A stretch of 64,000 nucleotides of DNA from Apoderus coryli. Its lineage: Eukaryota > Arthropoda > Insecta > Coleoptera > Attelabidae. The stretch lies in the NCBI GenBank assembly GCA_911728435.2, contig OU452198.1, positions 40,267,902 to 40,331,901 on the forward strand, written 5' to 3'. The notes beneath the pieces are model-generated. The model was not told the DNA's origin. It did not search any database and worked only from the letters and a program-made list of their open reading frames with translations. Shown here piece by piece: positions 20,160 through 30,018 of the stretch (its first letter is position 1; each line of letters opens with the position of its first letter). The position numbers and the translations under genes were made by a program.

Positions 20160-20680
20160 ATAGTATATTGTGCAACGAACATGAAATGACATATTTCCTA
20201 CGAGTATGATCGTTTGCAGCATGAGCCGCAGGCGAGTGCTGCAAATCATACGAGTAGGAAATGGTCATTTCATGTGAGTTTCACACTATACTTTTTCTAC
20301 GACTGTTTTAATACTTTTGAATAAATTTAACATAATTTTTAGGAAAATATTTGTTTTTCGAAACTTACCCTGGTTAGCGTATAAGCATAAATACGATAAA
20401 TTAGAAGTATTAAATTGATTAGGTGGTGTTAAACTATATTCACTATCACTGTTTATGTGTTTTGAAATTAGCGAAATACTTAATTATAATTATTATTAAT
20501 TATAAATACCAAAACTGTCAATTTGGTGTTTGTATTTTCGGCGTTGCTATGGTGATTTTTCATGCCCGCCGCTACTTTTGTCATTACAATTGATTACACA
20601 ATGAAATTTTATCCGTGCGTAATAATATTTCCCACTAGTTGCTAGGCAACTATTATTACGCACGGATAAATGATAAACAG
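20160..20680 (+). repeat. Inverted repeat copy A with terminal hairpins
   Basis: About 95% identical by eye to the reverse complement of 23762-24225. Its outer end folds into a long hairpin (20185-20275; arms include ATGAAATGAC, TACGAGTATGAT and TGCAGCA). Its inner end folds into another (TTATCCGTGCGTAATAATA at ~20607 against TATTATTACGCACGGATAA at ~20652). It lies 3.1 kb from copy B. Confidence 0.8.
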
Positions 20681-21197
20681 CATTACAATGTACTACATTG
20701 TCAAATCATGATTGAACATATAATAAAGGCATTTAAAGACAGTCGTAGAAAAATTAAATTAATGTTTTGTTTACAATATTTTTAATTTAAAATAAGAAAC
20801 AACAAAATATTATACTGAAAATGTTTAAAAACCAAATAGAAATGAACATACTTGGCAGTTTGAATGCAGGCAATACTCCCTTTTTGAGAGTTTGATTAGG
20901 TCAGAAATCTTCTGGTATAAAATGCTACAGTTCCTGCGTAGGTATGTATTTATTATTGGAAACTGCAACCACGATTTCAAAAGAATGATACTACGCCACT
21001 GACTTTTGTTTACATGCACTCCTTCTGTCATTAAAAAGGTAAATATTGACATTTATGTTATGAAGACAAACATTGAAATTAGATGACATTTCTATGTTTG
21101 TTTGCTTTTCTGAGGCGCACACCATGAACTAATTAGAACTATAACTACTGTGACAATGACATATCAATATAACAGGTTTTAAAAATACAAACAATTA

Positions 21198-21198
<1 letters not shown>

Positions 21199-21222
<24 letters not shown>
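21199..21222. repeat. (TA)n microsatellite
   Basis: Uninterrupted TA dinucleotide run of about 12 units. Confidence 0.9.
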
Positions 21223-21229
<7 letters not shown>

Positions 21230-21419
21230 CACAGTATGATTAAAATACTTAAATATACAACAGTATCAATTCTGACCCTTTTTGGGAGGAATATTCTATG
21301 CTAAAGACTCATTAATATGAAAGAATCCATTAATCTGAGTGAATTTCCTAAAATGCGAGGTAAGTAAATGAGTTAAAATAACTTAATATGTAATTTGTTA
21401 CACATAATTTTGATAGGTT

Positions 21420-21955
21420 GCACTGACAATGGGCATTTATTGTGCGTGTCGAAGGATTGAAATATCCAATATGGGAGTTGCTGATATTCTACTCAACGAT
21501 GATTGCATGGTTGTACCGGTTCCAGAGACAAAAACCAAAATTCCGAGAACGTTCTTGAAAACGGAGTGAATATTTTTAACATTTATCAGAAGTATGCTTA
21601 TTTAAGGCCGTCGCACTTCAAACATGATAGACTATTTCTTACGTACAAAAATTTTAAATGTTCTATACAGCTAGTTGGCAAAAACACAATCGGCAAAATT
21701 CCGTATAAAATTACAGAGTTTCTAAATCTGCCTAATGTGCGCCTATACACCGGTCACTGTTTCCGACGCACATCAGCCACGCTACTCGCCGACTCAGGTG
21801 CAAACTTGCTAGCGATACAAAAACAGTAGCATAAAGTTATGTGGACAACTCATTAGAGAATAAGAAAAATGTGGCAAATAAAACATTCCGAAACGATCCA
21901 ATGACGTCGGTATCTTCTTATTATGTAGAAAGTGATAATGCTTTGCTCGTATGAA
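21420..21955 (+). pseudogene. Tyrosine recombinase relic, catalytic domain
   Basis: The first frame (from 21420) gives ALTMGIYCACRRIEISNM and PVPETKTKIPRTFLK; CRR-x-E is the region of the first catalytic Arg. After a frameshift near 21565, the next frame gives NIYQKYAYLRP, LPNVRLYTGHCFRRTSATLL (the H-x-x-R box) and LLAIQKQ. A stop and deletion follow. Another frame then gives SYVDNSLENKKNVANKTF, in which the Tyr is in the position of the catalytic nucleophile. So all the catalytic signature elements are present but spread over three frames. It lies between the inverted repeats at 20160-20680 and 23762-24225. It is similar in type to the relic at 9965-10688, which keeps only the N-terminal part. 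Confidence 0.75.
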
Positions 21956-21959
21956 CCTA

Positions 21960-23250
21960 TTTTGACCCGCTACAGAAATACCCCTGTAAAGTTAAAGATT
22001 TAAGCAGTGTAGGAAACTCCTCACTAAAGTTTTTAATTTTTTTGACACATAAATACGTGTCCACAAAGTTTTTAATTCAACCGACACTTGCGTTGTGCTT
22101 GAAATGGCAGAAAACGTTGTGAATCTAATTAGGTGAATTAAAAATTTATTAAAAGTTCTAATTGATGGGACAGAAGAATTATATTTAGCTCAGCAATTTC
22201 TTATTTGGTCTGCCACGAAATGCTTTTTTAATTTGGCAGCTGCAATAAATTTTTCCTCTTTAGTGTTTGTGTTTTAAGTTGCTGGCAAGATGTAGTTCCT
22301 TATAACGTTAGTAACCGTAATATTGCTATACAGGGTGAGTCACGACGAACGAACGGAATTAGGGCGACATTTTAAAAATAATTTCAAAAAAGAGTGGCAT
22401 ATCAAAGTTATGTTTTTTAAATGGAATGCACTATATAATTTATCATATTTTTGATTTTAGTATGAAAAATTAGATAGACTTTCATAAGGATTTTCTATAT
22501 CTTAATACAGAGCTTTTATTTATTTTATAATATTATGAAACGTAAATAACACAATTTTATTTAAATAGTATACAGAGTGCTTTAAAAATGTTATAAAATT
22601 GAAGAAATAATAATGTATTATTAATTACTATCAAAAGTTATTAATCGCCTTTATTATAATTATCCACATCAATAGTCAATATAGGGCAGTTACCATTCAA
22701 TTTGTCCTAATGACAAATAACTCTGCTTTCGGAATTTAACAATAAAATTATAGTTGTTAACTATTTGACTGTTTGCTAATGTTAATTTGATTAGGTTTAT
22801 GGCTGAGGAAGCTTTGTTTATTAAATTTGGTAAGGGTAGCTGAACTGCAATGAGATTGTTATTTCATGTTATTTGATGCATTTCTAGCGAAAATAAATAC
22901 ACCTGTGTAACTATAATATGGTTCATATAGATTATATTATATTATAATCTATAAGCTCACTGTCAAAAATGAAAACACTAAACAACCTTAACAAATTTTA
23001 TATATTGGTGCCCAATTTTTAGGACAGTTTTGAACCTATAAAAAGCTTCTGTATCTTTTTTATTGAAACACATAGCATATTTAGCTCGAACTGTGGTAAT
23101 ATAATGAGCTACTTAATGGCATAGCTCTTTCAAACTGCGAACTGCATAAAAATATTTTGCATATATGATTGTGTTATAAAATTAACTGCATCATTTTCGT
23201 AGGAACAGGACCAGTTGGAATGCGAAAATATAGAACAAATTTAAACTAAA
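21960..23250. other. Non-coding with a transposon end
   Basis: TATACAGGGTGAGTCACGAC (~22328) is an isolated transposon-end-like motif. A near-perfect 28 bp AT palindrome lies near 22926-22953. No genes. Confidence 0.4.
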
Positions 23251-23257
23251 CACATAT

Positions 23258-23554
23258 ATGTATCGCTTGACAAAAAAAACATTAAAAAGCATATTTGAAA
23301 TTGTTTCCTTAGCATCCCCAGGAGAGAATTTTAAACTGTTTGAATTCCCTCCTGAGGATGCGGCAGCAGTGCTACTGAAAGGCGCATCGAGAATAAAAAA
23401 TTGCGTTGGTGAAATAGAGAAACGAGTTTTTCAATATTACTTTATCCCAAAGGTTTTACTCGTCAATTATATTAAAAAACAACAGGTGCCTAATGTTTTT
23501 CTTTGGGAAAAATCCACTCACTGGAAAACAATACGTATGTTTTTTTTTCTCTAA
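23258..23554 (+). other. Open frame of unknown nature
   Basis: About 98 codons of balanced composition (SPGENFKLFEFPPEDAAAV, then KNCVGEIEKRVFQYYFIPK), more protein-like than the neighbouring random frames. I do not recognise a family. It lies between the tyrosine recombinase relic and inverted repeat copy B, so it could be another part of the same mobile unit. It could equally be chance. Confidence 0.25.
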
Positions 23555-23761
23555 TAATTACTATATCCGGATCGATCCGAACTCCAATTAGAACGCAACT
23601 CGTTGCGTTTTTTAGCCTAGACTAAGAATAAAAACGTATCTTATGCATTATGCGGTGAATTTGTTTGTATATTTTATCAAAATCAATAAAACATCACATT
23701 ATTTCCATTCGTCATTTGTTTGTGTTTTTCAAACTAGTTTATAATATAATATATATATAAT

Positions 23762-24225
23762 ATTTCCCCCTAGTTGCCTAGCAACTAGTGGGAAATATTA
23801 TTACGCACGGATAAAATTTCATTGTGTAATCAATTGTAATGACAAAAGTAGCGGCGGGCATGAAAAATCACCATAGCAACGTCGAAAATACAAACACCAA
23901 ATTGACAGTTTTGGTATTTATAATTAATAATAATTATAATTAAGTATTTCGCTAATTTCAAAACACATAAACAGTGATAGTGAATATAGTTTAACACCAC
24001 CTAGTCAATTTAATACTTCTAATTTATCGTATTTAGGCTAAGGGTAAGTTTCGAAAAACAAATATTTTCCTAAAAATTATGTTAAATTTATTCAAAAGTA
24101 TTAAAACAGTCGTAGAAAAAGTATAGTGTGAAACTCACATGAAATGCCTGCGGCTCATGCTGCAAACGATCATACTCGTAGGAAATATATGTCATTTCAT
24201 GTTCGTTGCACAATATACTATTTAC
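23762..24225 (-). repeat. Inverted repeat copy B
   Basis: Reverse complement of copy A at 20160-20680. Its outer hairpin is collapsed: one arm is gone, leaving ATGAAATGCCTGCGGCTCAT. Its inner end reads CTAGTTGCCTAGCAACTAG, a short palindrome. Confidence 0.8.
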
Positions 24226-24239
24226 TGTTAGTAAAAAAA

Positions 24240-25470
24240 CAAATAGAAATTGAGAAAATGAATTTAGATTTATTCGATGTGAGACCAATCTCTCCTCCCA
24301 ATCAAAAATATTATGTATACATTTAGAGAACAAGGCAAAACGACTACTCCACTGGCTAATACTACAACTTGCATTGATTTACAAGCACATTTTTCTAAAT
24401 AAACGCTAAAAGTTTCGCATCAAATTAAATACAACAAAAAACCAAATAAATCATTGAAGTGCAATAAAAAATATTTAATTTATGTTTTCAGATGTTAAAA
24501 AAGTTATTGCTCACTCTTTTCTTGTCTTTTACATCCCTTGTGTCGGGAAAGCCACCAATTTTGTCCGCTATGCTATGTACGGACACAAATTCCTTTTAAA
24601 ATATTTGTTATTAATACAATACAACTTGTTGTCTTAGTATTCGACTGAATTCTTGTAAAAAAGAAAATTGTTGGCGTGTATGTGGAAAATTTTGACATAA
24701 GAGCTGAACAAAATTTCCGTGAGTTTTGGCTCATGTCGTATGTTGTTCGATATACAAATTTTCGTATAATGACGCGAATTCTTATATGGTCTTCGTTTCA
24801 ACCAGCATACATCCATGAAGTCGTAGTAAAAAATCTCATTATATAACGTACTCGTACAACTAACATTCCAAATTTAGAAAGTTTGCCCAAACATTTACAT
24901 AAAGGTTTTTTAAAACTTTCTTAGATAGAAGTTCTGAATAAACCTTATACAGTGACGACCAAAAGTCACGTATAAATCCGATAAAACTGGAAGGAAATAT
25001 ATTTGGAGGAAACATGATACTTTTGCTTTCAAGCCACATCTACTGTGAGCAGTCAAAATGCAAACGATAACCAGACAAGAACTAACTACTCCATAAAATC
25101 CTATTGCCAACACTAGATACGCCTGAATTCCCTAGCGGGAAGCTTTATATACGAATTGCTTGTTACATAATGTAACAAGACTTTGATTTATGTTGGAAAT
25201 TTGCTTCACACTACCGACGAAAAATATACAGATTGTGTAGTAGATAGAAGTAACTGAAATGTATTTTTTGAAGTCTTTGGTTATCGAGATTTGTTCGGTT
25301 GAATGCACTCTTAATTCATATTTAATTGCTGAAGATTACTTGTTTTTTTTTGTTATAAGAAAATGTATAATCGGATTTAATTTAACTTGGATATTGCTTT
25401 GCATACATTACTGTCACGTTTATAGTGAGATCTGTGAGTGGTGTGCGTATTGCGGTCCTTTTATAATAGC
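24240..25470. other. Non-coding, nothing firm
   Basis: Several 60-70 codon frames on the minus strand (24634-25113) look hydrophobic but match no family. One alternative frame near 24950-25020 (SSFIGFIRDFWSSLYKVY) resembles one at ~27800-27870 (HFIKFLLELWSSLYNN), hinting at a shared unidentified repeat. Confidence 0.3.
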
Positions 25471-25476
25471 ATAAGC

Positions 25477-25946
25477 CAGTGGCGGCTGGTCGGGGTAGGC
25501 ACCGCCTACCTTTAACACTTCGCCCTAAATTAAATACTCAATCAATATTTGTTTGTTTGTTGGTTAAATACTAGTGCCATTGATTAAAAAGTGTATGTAT
25601 TTAATTATTTAATAATAATAGTAATAATATTTTGACTAGTACAAGTAAAGATTCGTGGCTGTGCTGCACAACTTGTTGCGGTAGCGGTAAGTAGTAATTA
25701 GGTAGTAATATTAATGTTTATTCAATACAAATAATGGGGCATAATTTTAAAAAATAAAAAAAATAAGATTTACCTTACGAAACCCGTATTTTAACGTGTT
25801 CTTTTTTACCTTGATAATTTTCTACTTTTCATCTAAGGCGCTTGACCTTGACAATCTAAAAAAAAATCGCCGGCGGCGCCTTTTTCTTCACATCCATTTT
25901 TTACTTAATAAAATTACCTAATAAAATTACCCACGAACCGCCACTG
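25477..25946. mobile_element. hAT-like MITE
   Basis: Starts CAGTGGCGGCTGGTCGGG and ends ACGAACCGCCACTG, an inverted terminal match of the CAGTGGCGG type. The 8 bp on either side (GCATAAGC and CCATAAAC) agree at 6 of 8 positions, consistent with the 8 bp target duplication of hAT elements. It is 470 bp long with no coding capacity. The same end type bounds 60017-62703. Confidence 0.65.
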
Positions 25947-26307
25947 CCATAAACATCATATGCTCAATCACTATTTAAATTGTAGGTTGCAGTTGATGTC
26001 ACAACAAATTTTACAGCTGTCTGTCTACTTGCATATTGTTTGTTAGCTTTTGGATCTGTTACAAAAGGGAGTAATCCATATAATATAATCAAAATATCAC
26101 TAATTTACAACAAAGCCATTTTGTTTCACAATTTGCATCTCATGTGGACGAGGAGTGAAAAATTTAAAATGAAAAAATGTCAACTAAACTAAATTTAATT
26201 TATAGAAATAATAAAAAACCTTTTCTTCCTCAAATTGGTGAGTATTATTTGATTACTTACCATTTGTTTCAGATTCTAGAATGCATTACTTAGAATTTAA
26301 TTATTTT

Positions 26308-26349
26308 ATCGCTGAAGATTGGGATGTCTGTACTCGAAACATGTCTGGA
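26308..26349 (+). ncRNA. Hammerhead-ribozyme-like motif
   Basis: The core CTGAAGA fits CUGANGA exactly. Stem II is GGG...CTC, followed by GAAA, ACATGT and the GTC triplet. Stem I is weak (wobble pairs). Downstream, AATGTGTGGAATTAAAATTT resembles the family's common end block. Confidence 0.5.
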
Positions 26350-26754
26350 CTGACGTTTCACCATTAGGTGTGAATTAATAAATTCAATGTGTGGAATTAA
26401 AATTTCATTTCAAATTTCAATATAGGTATCACTGTATACCTATACTGAGTTTTTTTGTTACATGGTTATTTTGTGTAGTTTAAGTTGACGGAATTGGTTT
26501 TCTATGCATAATTATACTCTGCTATCATTAGTTAGGTTAGGTTGGGTTAGCTTAGCTTGGTTTCGGCGTCTTTGTAGATATTCAGGTATCATAGGTTAGG
26601 TGAGATCAGGTCAGGTTAGTTCAGGAAAAAGTTCAAAAACAATGATAATCTGAATAAGAGTTACCTAATGAATAAAGTTGGAGTTAAGAATAGTAAATTC
26701 GAGAAAGGTTAATTGATCGTTCAGACATGTTGTGTTGACATTGTTTTTCAGTCT

Positions 26755-27215
26755 CTAGATTTCAATAATTGTTGCATCTGTGCAATAACTTAGAATACCG
26801 CTCAATATTAAATTCGTGGTTCGAAGACATAAGCAGGTGGTTAGCGAATGATGAAGGTGTGTTGTCAATGTCCGTGCCAGCATATCTCCCAAAATAATAT
26901 AAATGCTGTTTGATTCTTGTTGAAATCTTGCGACCAGACTGTCCAATATAGGAAGAATTACCATAATGACAGGATATGCTATAGCGTCCGGATAAATCCA
27001 GGAATGAAACCTTGTCTTTAGTATTTACTATGTTGGATAGAATTGTATTGGACGTTTTAAAACTTATTACTATATTACCGTAATTCATAAGATGTTTGGT
27101 GATCTTCAAGCAATAAGGACCGGAATAGACCATAGGAAAATACCTTCTATTAATCGGTGGGGAATAAAACAGGTTAGGTGGATAGGTTGTAAAATTTTCG
27201 TTGTTTTATATTGCG
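26755..27215 (-). pseudogene. Penelope-like element, C-terminal GIY-YIG endonuclease fragment
   Basis: The 123-codon minus-strand frame reads VYSGPYCLKITKHLMN (end of the RT/thumb region), then SFLDLSGRYSISC, SSYIGQSGRKISTRIKQH and SFANHLLMSSNHEFNIE. The spacing of GRYSISC and YIGQSGR with the following Arg, and the H-L-L-x-x-x-H-F tail, match the GIY-YIG endonuclease domain of Penelope-like elements. This domain nicks the target DNA during retrotransposition. The canonical GVY is GRY here. Upstream (27133-27215), RRYFPMVYSGPY continues the frame briefly after a break. The RT domain proper is missing. Confidence 0.75.
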
Positions 27216-27219
27216 TACA

Positions 27220-27335
27220 CTGGGAAAGCGACGAGTCGATGCCGTGTTTAGCGTCTACTGACCCTTCTTATCTATAGTTATTATTCTATGCTGTCAGTAG
27301 ACGCTAAAAACGGCATCGACTCATCGCAATCCCAG
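27220..27335. repeat. 116 bp perfect-looking hairpin
   Basis: The arms 27220-27262 and 27293-27335 are complementary at 39 of 43 positions, with a 30-base AT-rich loop. No neighbouring sequence repeats it. A second small hairpin (CCGCTACTATA...TATAGTAGCGG) follows at ~27349-27391. Confidence 0.75.
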
Positions 27336-27519
27336 CCACATTTCTGGCCCGCTACTATATATACTATAAGATACTATAAGTATAGTAGCGGCGAATTGCT
27401 TTGAAGACAGGGAGATAAAACATTCCGACACGAAGTGAAGTAACTGTATATTAAACTGTGTCTATAGTTATTATTCGATGGTAATAATAGGTACTGCCGT
27501 CTCTCCCTTTCCTTTATAA

Positions 27520-28430
27520 TGTAAATATGTACGCACATCACGGCCTCATTGTTTTTTATAATGTTTTTGTTTCGGTTGTATTATGGTTATCTGGAAAAAT
27601 AGCCTAATGGTATAAACTGAAGAATATGACTAATCTTGTTAACTTTATTTTGCACCATATTATGTACATTTACAAATACTGTATTATTATTATATGCAAT
27701 TAGGTACATTTATCTACTACACGATGGATCGTGTATACGTTTCTGTTACGTCAAAAAACGAACCAAACGTGACATGTGCAAGCGCGCGTTTCTTCCAAAA
27801 AAATTTGCCTCACATTTCATCAAATTTTTGCTTGAGCTTTGGTCTTCACTGTATAATAATATAAAATGCAGTAGCTTAAACACCGCTCGCAAGGAACCAC
27901 TGGCTTTATTCCTGGAATACGAGTCTAAAATACCAAAACATCCACTTTGTTTTTCGATCTAAAATTCATATTATATTGCTAACCATTTTACTACCACATC
28001 TACAATTTAGATTTTTATGTTTCAATTTCCTTTGCTAAATCCAGTCTCAGGAGAGATGATACTTTTTACATTTTTGTATGATATTATATAACGATAGAAT
28101 TCAATTATTTTTGAATAGAGCAATATACGAAATATACGATATACAGCGTCTCCAAGATAAGGACGGGATACCATTGGAATCTTATCTGATTTACACGTTG
28201 TACAGTGATTACTTAGACTTACTGGTCGCTCAGGATGTCTAAGGCTATACGGTTAAATTGGATGCGAATTTGTAGGAAATCTATTCGTACGAATACGCAA
28301 TTGATAGTGATTACATTATAGATGCGATTCACTATTCAGTATAGTGCATATTTATTTTATGTATGTAATACATAAATTAAAAACAGTGACAATTAATCCA
28401 AACTGTATTACGTTTACGACACATTGCCTT
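27520..28430. other. Non-coding, nothing firm
   Basis: The frame at 27636-27962 has no recognisable domain. The remainder is AT-rich. Confidence 0.3.
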
Positions 28431-28433
28431 TAG

Positions 28434-28645
28434 TAAAAATGCTTTTAGCTGAAAATCGAAAACTTACTTGGATTTACGATTATTTCTTAACGAGAAAACA
28501 AAATGGGGAGTTCGGACGATTGTTTAAAGAAATAAATAAAAACGACCAACATTTATTTGAAATACAAGAATGTCGAGATCTACGCAAAAATATTCAACTT
28601 TCAAGAATGAATTTCCTCAGAAGAAAAGTTAATATTAACTTCGAG
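28434..28645 (+). other. Exon-like open frame, possibly Harbinger/HARBI1-related
   Basis: An open segment between a TTGCCTTTAG acceptor-like site and a TCGAG|GTGAGT donor. It encodes WIYDYFLTRKQNGEFGRLFK, EINKNDQHLFE and QLSRMNFLRRKVNINFE. The order W, R, GEF, LFKE, ND, F recalls the N-terminal region of PIF/Harbinger transposase-derived proteins, but the match is weak and the following FRMs-like block is absent. The splice-site pair makes a host or domesticated exon possible. I cannot confirm either. Confidence 0.3.
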
Positions 28646-28671
28646 GTGAGTAAAAAATAATACACTTTATA

Positions 28672-28968
28672 TTTAGTTTTCTTTTCTTGAGCCTTATTTC
28701 TTCAATATTTAGATTTGAAAACTTCTTAGGATGAGGCTCACGAATTACAACAACAGGTTAAATAACGCCTTGTTATTCATTGTCAATACAAAAGAGAACA
28801 CTAGTTTGTCCACTGGACAATTTTTGTATGTAAATTACCTGAAGAAGGCAACGGATGTATGTTGCCGAAACGTTGTGTTTTTTAAAAATGTTTGACAATA
28901 AATAACAAGGCGTTATTTAACCTGTTGTTGTAATTTGTGAGCCTCATCCTAAGAAGTTTTCAAATCTA
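28672..28968 (+). mobile_element. 297 bp Penelope-like mini-element with 13 bp target duplication
   Basis: The 13-mer AATACACTTTATA flanks the insert at 28659-28671 and 28969-28981. The arms 28711-28786 and 28892-28968 are near-perfect inverted copies (~75 bp; landmarks GATGAGGCTCAC, TACAACAACAGGTTAAATAA, CGCCTTGTTATT). The ~105 bp loop contains the hammerhead-like motif at 28835-28878. The architecture is the same as the insert at 17863-18253, with an asymmetric extra end on one side. Confidence 0.7.
28835..28878 (+). ncRNA. Hammerhead-ribozyme-like motif
   Basis: The core CTGAAGA is exact. Stem II GGCAAC...GTTGCC is a perfect 6 bp. Then GAAA, ACGT and cleavage nucleotide T. Stem I is TTAC/GTGT (3 pairs, one a wobble). 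Confidence 0.55.
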
Positions 28969-28998
28969 AATACACTTTATAGAAGTAGTTCATTATAT

Positions 28999-29105
28999 AC
29001 AACTAAAGACGAGCATTTTATGTCTCGAAACATGTATGGTTTTATGAGTCCGATTTGAACAACATTATATGATATTTATTTGTGGAGTAAACGTCTTTTC
29101 ATTTA
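28999..29105 (+). mobile_element. Penelope-like terminal segment with hammerhead-like motif
   Basis: A degraded motif at 28999-29040 (stem I ACAA/TGGT, 3 of 4; core CTAAAGA, one change; stem II GAG...CTC; GAAA; ACATGT; A) is followed 50 bp later by the shared end block TTTGTGGAGTAAACGTCTTT (29078-29097). Confidence 0.5.
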
Positions 29106-29219
29106 TCCTATCAGGTTTCAATTTTAATGGTTTTGTTGGGTATTGGGCGCTATCATTCAAGACCTAAGAAACTAACTTCAAGATAGGTAGAGGCAACTCA
29201 TTGTTTAGAATATCTTTAA

Positions 29220-29895
29220 TCAGTCTTGATACCCACTCCAATTCTTTTGTTGATTTGACTTTTTGTTATGATTTTTTGATACTAACGCTGAGATTTCACC
29301 ACTTTCACGTTCTTGCAAACGAAGTTCCACAGTACACAATCTTTCTCTCAGCAAACAGATATTACGTTGGTCTTTAGGTACAGATTCCCAGGCATTCATG
29401 AATTCGAAATATTCTTTAGGCATTGTATTCAGCACTCGATTTAAAAATAAGGATTCAGGCAATTTTACTTTATCTTCTTTCAACGTCTCATCTTGAAGTT
29501 TTACCCATAATTTTTCTAATTTTGCTATACGTTTTGCAACACTGTCTGCAGGATCTTTTTCTTTAATTGCAAAATGTGGGCTGAACAACCTGTCTTGTCG
29601 TTGTTCAGTTCTTTGTTCGAAAATGCTGTGCAATTTGTGCCACATTTCTTTTGCACTAGAACACATCATGTTAATTGGCTGACGTACTTGAGAACTAATT
29701 CAATTCAATTCTTTTAATATTTGATGTACCTTTTCGATGTTCTTCTATTTGTCTAGGTGTTGCTCCTGCAGGTAATTCTGGATATAGGTACCTACTAATG
29801 TGCCATCAATAGCTTGCGGCCAATTTGATTGTCCTTCTAGTCTATCAACTATCATTATTCTTTGTAGCTCCATTTTATTGAAACTAATCAGAGAT
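29220..29895 (-). pseudogene. Copia gag (UBN2 domain), frameshifted at the 5' end
   Basis: The 149-codon frame 29220-29669 shows the copia-type gag pattern: AKEMWHKLHSIFEQRTEQRQ, SVAKRIAKLEKLWVKLQDE, LPESLFLNRVLNTMPKEY, ERLCTVELRLQERE. Gag forms the particle in which copia RNA is reverse transcribed. The start lies upstream near 29872 (MELQRIMIVDRLEGQSNW), but stops and a frameshift at ~29700-29790 separate it from the main frame. The zinc knuckle, protease, integrase and RT are absent beyond 29220. The primer-binding site and LTR lie just upstream in the expected positions, so this is the 5' end of a copia element truncated within gag. Confidence 0.85.
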
Positions 29896-30001
29896 TTAAC
29901 ACACTAATATTTTCTTTCTTGAGAAACTGACAGGAACTTTCAAACACTAAATCACAGTTCACAAATTAACTTTAACTCTTACTAGATATTATTTTTCAGT
30001 T

Positions 30002-30018
30002 ATGCTGGGCCCATAACC
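30002..30018 (-). other. Copia primer-binding site
   Basis: Minus strand GGTTATGGGCCCAGCATA-like sequence directly after the LTR end. It resembles the initiator-tRNA-Met-derived primer site of Drosophila copia (GGTTATGGGCCCAG). Confidence 0.7.

Noticed and set aside
23585..23622. AACGCAACTCGTTGCGTTTTTT, which looks like a bacterial rho-independent terminator
   Set aside because: The window is clearly insect; a short GC stem before a T run is expected by chance and no bacterial gene lies nearby.
24088..24333. Overlapping frames on both strands at the end of inverted repeat copy B
   Set aside because: They cross the repeat's collapsed hairpin; no domain and no equivalent open frame in copy A.
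26530..26630. TTAGG-rich stretch (GTTAGGTTAGGTTGGGTTAG) resembling insect telomere repeat
   Set aside because: Only a few imperfect units; GGTTAG-rich short runs are common inside insect genomes.
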